DNA of 32,562 nucleotides, taken from the NCBI GenBank assembly GCA_944388685.1, contig CALXJS010000012.1:1-32562 (forward strand). Reading direction: 5' to 3'. The translations under genes were made by a program, and so were the position numbers. Shown here one piece after another: positions 16,515 to 23,982 of this stretch. Position 1 is the stretch's first letter. Each line of letters opens with the position of its first letter. The notes under the pieces were generated by a model that made no database searches, had not been told where the DNA came from, and saw only the letters and a program-made list of their open reading frames with translations. This DNA is from an uncultured Clostridia bacterium. Its GTDB lineage: Bacteria > Bacillota_A > Clostridia > TANB77 > CAG-508.

Positions 16515-18701
16515 ATGTATTATGCAAAATCAAATCCAATAGAAACAATACAAGAACATACGGACAAATTACTAGAAAATTTGAGTTTATTAAAGAAATT
16601 ATATGGAAATCAGATTTTAAAGAATGTAGATTTTGATAAAGAAAGATTTTGGGTTTTATTAGAAATTGTATGTAAATATCATGATTTAGGAAAAGTATAT
16701 ACACCTTTTCAAAATATGATAAGAAAAAATATAAAAGAACCATTATTAAAAACAGAATTTGATTATGAAAGTATTAAACATGAACAATTGTCTCCTATGT
16801 TTATACCAGTTCAAAAATATAATTTAACGAAAGATGAGAAAAAATTAGTGTATCAGGCAATTTATTATCATCATGAAAGAGATGGTAAAGATATTGATAA
16901 TGTGTATGTTCAAGAGATTATTGAGAAAGATATTGTCCCACAGTTAGTAAAGATAAAATCTGAAATCCCATACGAAATAGAAGAACATATGGATTGTATG
17001 TATATTAAGTATATTCAAAGTAGAAATAGAATAAAAGAAAACGATGCTTTATATATAGAATATTGTTTGTTGAAAGGGATTTTACATAGATTAGACCATA
17101 GTAGTTCGGCAGAGATGGAAGTTGAAGAAAATACGTTAGAGAATATAGTTAAATACGTAAATGAGTTTATGAAAAAAAGAAATTATCACAGGAATGATTT
17201 GCAAGAGTTTTGTAAAGAAAATTCAAACAATAATTTATTAGTAATAGGGTCTACTGGAATGGGAAAAACAGAGGCCTCTCTATTGTGGAGCAATGGTGGA
17301 AAGACATTTTTTACTTTACCAATAAGGACAAGTATAAATGCAATTTATGATAGGATAAAAGAAAATATAGGATATCCGTATATTGGATTGTTACATTCAA
17401 CAGCTTTAGACTATTTAGAAGAAAAAGATGAGTTTGATAGTCAAGAGGATGTATATAATCAATCTAGAAACCTATATAAAAAAGTTACAGCATGTACAAT
17501 AGATCAAATATTTCCATTTGTGTTTAAATATAAAGGATATGAAAAAATGTATGCAACATTGAGTTATTCAAAGATTATCATAGATGAAATACAAGCATAT
17601 TCACCAGAAATTGTTGCAATTCTCATAAAAGGATTAGAGATGGTATATAAAATTGGTGGAAACTTTATGATAATGACAGCTACCTTACCACGAATTTATA
17701 AAGATGAATTAGAAAAATTAGGGATTAAATTTCAGTTTGATAAATTTATAAAACAGACCCAAAGGCATAAGATAAAATTAGAAAATAAAGACATATTAGA
17801 GGATATAGACATTATAAAAGAACAGGATAAAAACAGTAAAGTATTAATTATTGCAAATACAGTTAATAAAGCAATTGAATTATATTCAAAATTGCAAGAG
17901 AAAGAAATTGATAATGTTAATTTGTTACATTCTAGATTTATTTATAATGATAGAAGTAAGAAAGAAGAACAAATAAAAGAATTTTCACAAAATAGAGAAG
18001 AAAATGGAATTTGGATAACAACACAAATTGTGGAAGCATCATTAGATATTGATTTTGATTACTTATATACTGAAATGTCTACGCTAGACAGCTTGTTCCA
18101 AAGATTAGGAAGATGTTATAGAAGTAGAGAATATAAAAATGAAGAGGAAAATATTCATATTTATACAAAAAACATGAGTGGTATAAAGTACATATATGAT
18201 GAAGAAATAAATGAAAGAAGTATTGCATTACTAAAAGAATATGATGGTATGATATTAGATGAAAATACAAAAGTTAATTTAGTAGATAAATTGTATTCTG
18301 AAGATATGTTAGAAGGCACAAATTTTTTAAAAAACTTTAGAAGTGGAATAGCAGTATTAAATAATATTATAGATTATCAAACTGGAAAAAAAGAAGCCCC
18401 AAAATTATTAAGAAATATCGAGAATATAAATGTTATTCCTAAAAATATATATGAAGAAAATATATATTTATTTGAAAACTATGTGAAAGAAACGAATTAT
18501 AAAGAGCGTCATAATTTAAAACGAAAGATTGATAAATTAACCATTTCAATTTCACAAAACCAGCAAAGAAAATTATTTGATAGATTAACAATAAATCCAT
18601 ATATAAAAGAACTTTGGATTGCTGATTTAAAATATGATGATAAGATAGGACTAATATTAAAAAAGGATGAAGAATATGAAGAAGATGAAAAATTTTTATA
18701 A
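16515..18701 (+). CDS. cas3: Cas3, HD nuclease-helicase
   Basis: Recruited to target-bound Cascade, it nicks and unwinds the displaced strand. 728 residues. N-terminal HD nuclease: His15, KYHDLGK with His56-Asp57, His89 and YYHH near 118-120. Helicase: Walker A STGMGKTE (246-253), DEIQ (357-360, the Cas3 variant of the DExD/H box), MTATLP (387-392), a motif V-like TTQIVEASLDIDFD and motif VI QRLGRCYRSR (near 530). AAGGAG precedes the ATG 14 bp after cas5. All catalytic motifs look intact, so the system should degrade targets if Cas5 is made. cas4 follows after 12 bp. Confidence 0.95.
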   Translation: MYYAKSNPIETIQEHTDKLLENLSLLKKLYGNQILKNVDFDKERFWVLLEIVCKYHDLGKVYTPFQNMIRKNIKEPLLKTEFDYESIKHEQLSPMFIPVQKYNLTKDEKKLVYQAIYYHHERDGKDIDNVYVQEIIEKDIVPQLVKIKSEIPYEIEEHMDCMYIKYIQSRNRIKENDALYIEYCLLKGILHRLDHSSSAEMEVEENTLENIVKYVNEFMKKRNYHRNDLQEFCKENSNNNLLVIGSTGMGKTEASLLWSNGGKTFFTLPIRTSINAIYDRIKENIGYPYIGLLHSTALDYLEEKDEFDSQEDVYNQSRNLYKKVTACTIDQIFPFVFKYKGYEKMYATLSYSKIIIDEIQAYSPEIVAILIKGLEMVYKIGGNFMIMTATLPRIYKDELEKLGIKFQFDKFIKQTQRHKIKLENKDILEDIDIIKEQDKNSKVLIIANTVNKAIELYSKLQEKEIDNVNLLHSRFIYNDRSKKEEQIKEFSQNREENGIWITTQIVEASLDIDFDYLYTEMSTLDSLFQRLGRCYRSREYKNEEENIHIYTKNMSGIKYIYDEEINERSIALLKEYDGMILDENTKVNLVDKLYSEDMLEGTNFLKNFRSGIAVLNNIIDYQTGKKEAPKLLRNIENINVIPKNIYEENIYLFENYVKETNYKERHNLKRKIDKLTISISQNQQRKLFDRLTINPYIKELWIADLKYDDKIGLILKKDEEYEEDEKFL

Positions 18702-18713
18702 GGGGTTTTATAA

Positions 18714-19202
18714 ATGCAAATAACAGGGATAATGATATATTATTATTTTGTATGTAAAAGAAAATTATGGTATTTTTTAAATCAAATAAATATGGAGCAA
18801 AATAGTGAACTAGTATCAATAGGAAAAATACTAGATGAGACAACATATAAGAAAGAGAAAAAGGGGATTTTAATAGATAATACAATAAATATAGATTTTA
18901 TAGAAAACGGAGCAATATTACATGAAGTAAAAAAGACGAAAGCAATAGAAGAAGCTGGTATATGGCAAATAAAATATTATATGTATTATTTAGAAGAAAA
19001 AGGTGTTAAAAACATACGAGCAGAAATAGATTATCCACTTTTACGTAAAACAGAACAAATATTTTTAGAAAAAGAGGATAAAGAAATTTTAAGGAATGTA
19101 ATACAAGAAATCAAAGAGTTATATAAAAATGATAAAATTCCTAAAAAAATAAATTCAAAAATATGTAAAAAATGTGCATATTGTGATTTATGTTATGTTT
19201 AG
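18714..19202 (+). CDS. cas4: Cas4, adaptation exonuclease
   Basis: Processes prespacers and helps select the adjacent motif during spacer acquisition. 162 residues, the normal compact size. N-terminal Cys14 and a C-terminal cluster C151-x2-C154-x2-C157-x2-C160 (KICKKCAYCDLC) form the iron-sulphur site. The RecB-like nuclease core shows Asp61, the E-V-K motif (71-73) and a Q-x6-Y helix near 85. AAGGGG precedes the ATG; the gene ends just inside the ribosome-binding site of cas1, so cas4-cas1-cas2 form a coupled adaptation module. Confidence 0.92.
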   Translation: MQITGIMIYYYFVCKRKLWYFLNQINMEQNSELVSIGKILDETTYKKEKKGILIDNTINIDFIENGAILHEVKKTKAIEEAGIWQIKYYMYYLEEKGVKNIRAEIDYPLLRKTEQIFLEKEDKEILRNVIQEIKELYKNDKIPKKINSKICKKCAYCDLCYV

Positions 19203-19210
19203 GAGGGATT

Positions 19211-20206
19211 ATGAAACAATCATATTATTTATATAAAAGTGGTAGATTACAAAGAAAAGATAATACATTAGAAATCACATATAAAGATAATACAAAAAAA
19301 GTAATACCAATAGAAAGGGTAGAAGATATTTATGTAATGACTGAATTTGATTTTAATACGGCATTACTTAACTTTTTATCTCAATATGGTATAAAAATAC
19401 ATTTTTTTAATTATTATGGATTTTACACTGGGACATATTATCCAAAAGAAACATTAGTGTCTGGAAAATTACTAATAAAACAAGTCGAACATTATACTGA
19501 TAATGAAAAAAGACTAAAAATAGCGAAAGCTTTTATAGATTCTGCATCATATAATATTCATAGAAATTTGATATATTATAAAAACAGAGGAAAAGATTTA
19601 GAGGAATATATTAAAGAAATAGAATATTTTAGAAAACAAATAGATAAATGCAAAGATGTAAGTGAATTAATGGGAATTGAAGGAAATATAAGAAAAGTTT
19701 ATTATAGTAGTTGGAATAACATTATAAATCAAGATATAAAGTTTGAAAAAAGAGTGAAAAATCCACCTGACAATGCTATAAACTCATTAATATCATATGT
19801 CAATACAATTATATATACAAGAGTATTAAGTGAGATATATAAAACTCAATTAAACCCAACGATAAGTTATTTGCATGAACCATCTGAAAGAAGATTTTCA
19901 CTTTGTTTGGATATTGCGGAAATATTTAAACCTATTATTGGCGATAGACTAATATTTTCTATGTTAAATAAAAATCAAATAACAGAAAAAGATTTTGAAA
20001 ATGGATTGAATTTTCTGTATATCAAAGATAAAGCTAGGAAAGAAATAACAAGAGAATTAGATAAAAGATTACAAACAACAATTAAGCATAAGACACTAGA
20101 TAGAGAAGTGAGTTATGAATATTTAATGAGATTAGAAGTGTATAAGTTAATCAAATATTTAATAGGTGATGAAGGTAAGTATGAAGGTTTTAAAATGTGG
20201 TGGTAA
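19211..20206 (+). CDS. cas1: Cas1, CRISPR integrase
   Basis: With Cas2 it inserts new spacers at the leader end of the array. 331 residues from ATG 19211, which follows AGGAGGG; an upstream in-frame start at 19190 lies within cas4 and lacks a site. Metal ligands: Glu157 (MGIEGNIRK), His222 (YLHEPSERRFSL) and Asp234/Glu237 (LDIAEIF). The N-terminal beta domain and C-terminal helical domain have usual proportions. The array lies 465 bp downstream in the same orientation. Confidence 0.95.
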   Translation: MKQSYYLYKSGRLQRKDNTLEITYKDNTKKVIPIERVEDIYVMTEFDFNTALLNFLSQYGIKIHFFNYYGFYTGTYYPKETLVSGKLLIKQVEHYTDNEKRLKIAKAFIDSASYNIHRNLIYYKNRGKDLEEYIKEIEYFRKQIDKCKDVSELMGIEGNIRKVYYSSWNNIINQDIKFEKRVKNPPDNAINSLISYVNTIIYTRVLSEIYKTQLNPTISYLHEPSERRFSLCLDIAEIFKPIIGDRLIFSMLNKNQITEKDFENGLNFLYIKDKARKEITRELDKRLQTTIKHKTLDREVSYEYLMRLEVYKLIKYLIGDEGKYEGFKMWW

Positions 20207-20208
20207 TT

Positions 20209-20493
20209 ATGTATGTTATTTTAGTGTATGATATAAATTTAGAAGATAAAGAGGGGCAGAAAGTCTTAAGAAATGTTTATAAGATTTGCAAAAAATATTT
20301 GCTACATATACAAAACTCCGTATTTGAAGGTGAACTTTTGGAATCACAATTGATGAAATTGAAATCAGAAATTAAAGCTTATATTAGAGACGATAAAGAT
20401 AGTGTCATTGTTTTTAAAAGTAGGAATCAAAGATGGATGGAAAAAATGTTTTTTGGAAAAGTAGAGGATGATGTAACGGATAACTTTTTTTAA
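20209..20493 (+). CDS. cas2: Cas2, adaptation complex subunit
   Basis: A 94-residue ferredoxin-like protein that bridges Cas1 dimers. MYVILVYDI opens with the conserved Asp8 strand end; IQNSVFEGEL and VIVFKS match later family blocks. I chose ATG 20209, 2 bp after the cas1 stop; the longer in-frame start at 20197 would add MVVI before the conserved beginning. Last gene before the array; a leader follows directly. Confidence 0.93.
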   Translation: MYVILVYDINLEDKEGQKVLRNVYKICKKYLLHIQNSVFEGELLESQLMKLKSEIKAYIRDDKDSVIVFKSRNQRWMEKMFFGKVEDDVTDNFF

Positions 20494-20670
20494 TCTGTCG
20501 ATCCGAAATAAAGGATTTTTTATGGGATAATGACAGATGGCATTTTTCTAGAATCATAAGTGATTTTAAAAAGTGAATGCTTTTGAGTGTAAAAAAACAA
20601 ATATTTTTTTATGCTATAGACAGATTTGATGGTTGATATCTTAGAAATATGAAGTGTTTTTTTTGAACCT
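20494..20670 (+). promoter_or_regulatory. CRISPR leader
   Basis: A 177-bp AT-rich non-coding stretch between cas2 and the first repeat. It contains gacagat at 20532-20538 and again at 20619-20625, with an inverted copy (atctgtc) at 20493-20499; the outer pair brackets a small atcc/ggat hairpin followed by six T (20501-20521) that may end the cas transcript. Exact repeats on this side and decayed ones at the other end fix it as the leader side. No clear -35/-10 pair was found. Confidence 0.7.
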
Positions 20671-22008
20671 GTTTTAATATAAATATAGTAGAATGTAAAT
20701 TATATTTTTTTAGAAGCTTCTGAATGTATTTTATAGTTTTAATATAAATATAGTAGAATGTAAATATTTTGACAACATTACAATAAACGAACTTATGCAG
20801 TTTTAATATAAATATAGTAGAATGTAAATTAATAAAGAAAAATCAAACAGCAGATATACCAACAGTTTTAATATAAATATAGTAGAATGTAAATACCAAA
20901 AGCATCTGTCATAGAAGTTGCTTGGTTTCCGTTTTAATATAAATATAGTAGAATGTAAATTGTTATTCTTAGTTCGAACCTAAGTTCCCAAGCCAGTTTT
21001 AATATAAATATAGTAGAATGTAAATTGCCATTCTGCGTGGCTTGGTCTTGCTCCACTATGTTTTAATATAAATATAGTAGAATGTAAATAAGGTACAACT
21101 ATTGAAAAACTAGTTTGTTCCTGTGGTTTTAATATAAATATAGTAGAATGTAAATTCGTAGTAGCATTCATGGTTGCCTCTTATTGTTTGTTTTAATATA
21201 AATATAGTAGAATGTAAATTTCTGCTAGCAAAGCTTTGTAAGCTTCTACTGTGTGTTTTAATATAAATATAGTAGAATGTAAATCATTTTAAAGATAATA
21301 GCATTAATTGATAATCTACCGTTTTAATATAAATATAGTAGAATGTAAATTTATTTAATATTAGTTTTATAAAATCATCACTAGGTTTTAATATAAATAT
21401 AGTAGAATGTAAATGGACATAAAATTTACACAGATTATATTGATAATTATGTTTTAATATAAATATAGTAGAATGTAAATTCTATGTAGTATGCTGTTAA
21501 TATTTCTCTTTCTTTGGTTTTAATATAAATATAGTAGAATGTAAATGAATCATCTCTTCCGAACTATTTTAGTTGCGTTTGAAGTTTTAATATAAATATA
21601 GTAGAATGTAAATAACTATCCAAGCAAAATTGTTTGTTTAGGAAGTAAGTTTTAATATAAATATAGTAGAATGTAAATGGTGTTTGCTCTATCCCCTTCG
21701 TAAGCAATCTCTCCGTTTTAATATAAATATAGTAGAATGTAAATTAGTCTTCACCATGTGCATCTATATGTATATCACTTACGTTTTAATATAAATATAG
21801 TAGAATGTAAATTTTTCATTTTTAAATGTATCACCTGACAACATTTCTGTTTTAATATAAATATAGTAGAATGTAAATATGCTTCCAACTTCGCCGTGTG
21901 GATAATGAGTAAGTTTTAATATAAATATAGTAGAATGTAAATCCTTTTCATGTATGGTGTAGATCCACGACAGCACCAGTTTTAATATAAATATAATAGA
22001 ATGCAAAG
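20671..22008 (+). CRISPR. Type I-B CRISPR array, 21 repeats and 20 spacers
   Basis: A 30-bp repeat begins gttttaatat and ends gaatgtaaat, with atagta in the middle. Repeats start at 20671, 20736, 20800, 20865, 20931, 20996, 21060, 21126, 21190, 21255, 21321, 21385, 21451, 21517, 21584, 21649, 21715, 21783, 21849, 21913 and 21979. The first 20 look identical by eye; the last has four changes (a G to A near the centre and an altered 3' end, tgcaaag). Spacers are 34-38 bp and all different. An ATGTAAAT end would be the 8-base crRNA handle. Repeat type matches those of clostridial I-B (Cst) loci. Transcription is the same as the cas genes. Confidence 0.98.
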
Positions 22009-22043
22009 GTTTGCACTAATGTTGAAAAAGTGATTATAAGACT

Positions 22044-22073
22044 GTTCTAATATAGATGTAGAAGAAAATAAAT
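22044..22073 (+). repeat. Strongly decayed 22nd CRISPR repeat
   Basis: gttctaatat-agatgtagaa-gaaaataaat matches the array repeat at 24 of 30 positions and is spaced exactly 35 bp from the previous repeat (22009-22043). This marks the old, leader-distal end of the array. Confidence 0.75.
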
Positions 22074-22629
22074 AATCATAATATCAGTTGACTTCTAAAG
22101 GTTAGATTTAGTATATTTCAGGGAAATTTGTTTTAATTTTTCCATTTTAAGCTGATAATAATAGTACATAGAAACTTCTATTTTAAACAATTTAAGATTG
22201 ATTATTTAGACATTATTGAAAAAATATTAAAGTAATTATATTTTATTATTATATCAGTTTTTTTCTATTGTAAAATTGTTTGTGTAAGTTGTTGAGTCTT
22301 GACATTTTCATTTTATATTGGTTTTAGGAATTAAAACATTTTTTATAAACCATAAAAAATATAACTTACATATTAAATAGTCTCTATAAGTAAATTAGGA
22401 AGTATTCTTAAAACTTTAGAAAATTATTTTTATAGCAATTCAATATATTATTTATATCACCAAATTCATAAAATAATTTACATTTTTCAGAAGAATAAGA
22501 AGTCTTAAATTTATCAAGAATTTTACTAATTAAGATTAAAGTTTTGGAATTTTTCTTTTTTGCTCTTTCTATATTTTGAAATTTTAATTCTAATCAAAAT
22601 TTTTGACTTCCATTAGTCCAAAAATAGCT
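22074..22629. other. Gene-poor stretch after the array
   Basis: About 550 bp, very AT-rich. It holds a 9-bp A/T hairpin (attttttat/ataaaaaat near 22338-22362) and the start-less minus-strand frame described at 22408-22593. No other feature is seen. Confidence 0.5.
22408..22593 (-). pseudogene. Start-less reading frame, possible gene remnant
   Basis: A minus-strand frame of 61 codons with no start codon, lying after the stop of the pyrophosphatase-VOC gene and in the same frame. Its composition (LELKFQNIERAKKKNSK..., LFYEFGDINNILNCYKNN) is mixed rather than low-complexity. It may be the tail of a decayed gene; chance is also possible. I do not recognise it. Confidence 0.25.
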
Positions 22630-23400
22630 TTAATTTATCTCCTTTTCTCCCAAATCTTCTGAAAATCTTAGTAAATATCCATCTGGATCCTGAACTAAGA
22701 ATTCTTTATTTCCAAGTAATTTATTATCTTGCCTATACCAATTTTCCTCAATATCAAAAGCAATTGGATAATGATGTTCTTTTAAATTCGTATAAATACT
22801 ATCTATAGAATCTACTTCCAACTGAAAGTTAACTCCATTTCCAAAAGGATAAGTAAGAGGAGATAAATCCCATTTAGCATTATCAGACATTTCTTGTAAC
22901 ATAAATTGAATGTTTCCCATTGATAAAAAAACAAATTTATTTTCAGGTCTTTTATATTGAATTTTAAATCCTAAAGTTTCATAAAATATAAGACTGTTTT
23001 TTAAATTACTTACGGAAAGTTCAGGAATAGTCTTGTTAAATACTAAATTCGCATCATCGCGTATAATTTCGCTTTCAAAAAATCGTTCTTGAAATTCAGT
23101 TAATACGCTAATTTCCGTATCTGAATAATTTTTACCTTCAGGAACAACAATCAATTTATCATCATTGTCGTTTATTCTATGAATAATGGCGATACACTTT
23201 CCCTTAAATGTTTTTAACGGTTCAAAAACACCTAATATATAACAATCTAACTCTTCTCCATCACCACTAATAGTATTAGGAACATATCCATAATTTATAG
23301 GATAAATATGGTTGGGATATTTTTCAGAATGTTTACTACCAAGAGGTCTATCAATTACAATATCAACTATTTTATTTAAAAAATCTTTACTATCTGTCAT
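22630..23400 (-). CDS. Inorganic-pyrophosphatase-like domain fused to a VOC (glyoxalase/bleomycin-resistance) domain
   Basis: A 256-residue two-domain protein. Residues 1-115 resemble a short pyrophosphatase-type protein common in Firmicutes (VDIVIDRPLGSKH, YPINYGYVPNTISGDGEELDCYILG, VVPEGKNYSDTEI, FQERFFE); the acidic signature here is GDGEELD rather than DGDPLD, so hydrolytic activity is uncertain. Residues 125-250 are a vicinal-oxygen-chelate domain (IPELSVSNLKNSLIFYETLGFKIQ ... FLVQDPDGYLLRFSEDLG), typical of glyoxalase and antibiotic-binding proteins. The two halves are joined by a short linker without a stop. AAAGGA precedes the ATG and a promoter lies at 23432-23459. It is monocistronic, facing the array. 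The substrate is unknown. Confidence 0.82.
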   Translation of the reverse strand: MTDSKDFLNKIVDIVIDRPLGSKHSEKYPNHIYPINYGYVPNTISGDGEELDCYILGVFEPLKTFKGKCIAIIHRINDNDDKLIVVPEGKNYSDTEISVLTEFQERFFESEIIRDDANLVFNKTIPELSVSNLKNSLIFYETLGFKIQYKRPENKFVFLSMGNIQFMLQEMSDNAKWDLSPLTYPFGNGVNFQLEVDSIDSIYTNLKEHHYPIAFDIEENWYRQDNKLLGNKEFLVQDPDGYLLRFSEDLGEKEIN

Positions 23401-23431
23401 TGTATATTCCTTTCTTACAAAATGTTAAAAA

Positions 23432-23459
23432 ATTATAGAAATTTGTATAGTTTAATCAA
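23432..23459 (-). promoter_or_regulatory. Promoter of the pyrophosphatase-VOC gene
   Basis: Minus strand: TTGATT (23454-23459), 16-base spacer, TATAAT (23432-23437), about 32 bp before the ATG. Confidence 0.6.
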
Positions 23460-23624
23460 AGTATAATATGTATAACAAAAAAATTCAACAAAATTTTAAT
23501 ATTTATAAGTAATTTTTTACATTTTTTAACATAGAAATTTAATAAAACAGGAAATTTTTATTAAATAGTACATCTATTACACAAATGAAAAACAAAAGAA
23601 ATGTAACTGTAATAATTTACGAAA

Positions 23625-23656
23625 CACGAAGATCCGTATAGGTGAACAACCTCGTG
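23625..23656. other. Nested inverted repeat of unknown role
   Basis: CACGA (23625-23629) pairs with TCGTG (23652-23656) and, inside it, GGT (23641-23643) with ACC (23649-23651). It is relatively GC-rich for this region and lies upstream of the promoter at 23681, so it is probably not in that transcript. It could be an operator or part of an unrecognised RNA. Confidence 0.35.
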
Positions 23657-23680
23657 AGGAATTGTGGTTATAAACGCATG

Positions 23681-23709
23681 TTTACAAAGAAATATAAAAA
23701 CTATATAGT
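23681..23709 (+). promoter_or_regulatory. Promoter of the surface-protein operon
   Basis: TTTACA (23681-23686), 17-base spacer, TATAGT (23704-23709). It implies a leader of roughly 270 bases before the large surface-protein gene. Confidence 0.55.
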
Positions 23710-23746
23710 TAATATATATAATAATATTTATCAAAAGGGGAAAGGG

Positions 23747-23857
23747 TTGAAAAAAATAATTATAATTTTAGCTATGTAGGAGTTTCTATCGGTAGTGCCT
23801 TTGAAATTTTGTGGTTATACTTCAAAACTTGAATGGCAAGAAACAAATATGACATAA
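23747..23857 (+). pseudogene. Broken small lipoprotein-like reading frame in the leader
   Basis: AAAAGGGG (23733-23740) is followed by TTG and the codons for LKKIIIILAM, a stop (TAG, 23777-23779), then EFLSVVPLKFCGYTSKLEW to TAA 23857. A basic start, a hydrophobic run and a Cys preceded by LKF resemble a lipoprotein signal, interrupted by one nonsense codon. It may be a decayed gene, a regulatory leader peptide of 10 codons, or chance. Confidence 0.3.
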
Positions 23858-23982
23858 AGTCGCTTTTTGTTGAATGCAGTGACATACAAATATGTGTACA
23901 TGCCTTTCTAATAAAGTTTTCATTGACAAAATTTAATTCTTTTCCAACCAAGTTGTTCCTTCAGAAAGGAAAGAGATTAAGA

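Noticed and set aside
20961..20995. Spacer 5 as a tRNA-derived sequence (contains gttcgaacc)
   Set aside because: The surrounding bases do not form a T arm with correct stem pairing; it is only a short near-palindrome.
20980..22006. Minus-strand frames across the CRISPR array
   Set aside because: They are translations of the repeat read backwards (recurring TFYYIYIKT-type peptide) and have no initiation signals.
23716..23982. Known c-di-GMP or other named riboswitch in the surface-protein leader
   Set aside because: None of the conserved core sequences I know could be found.
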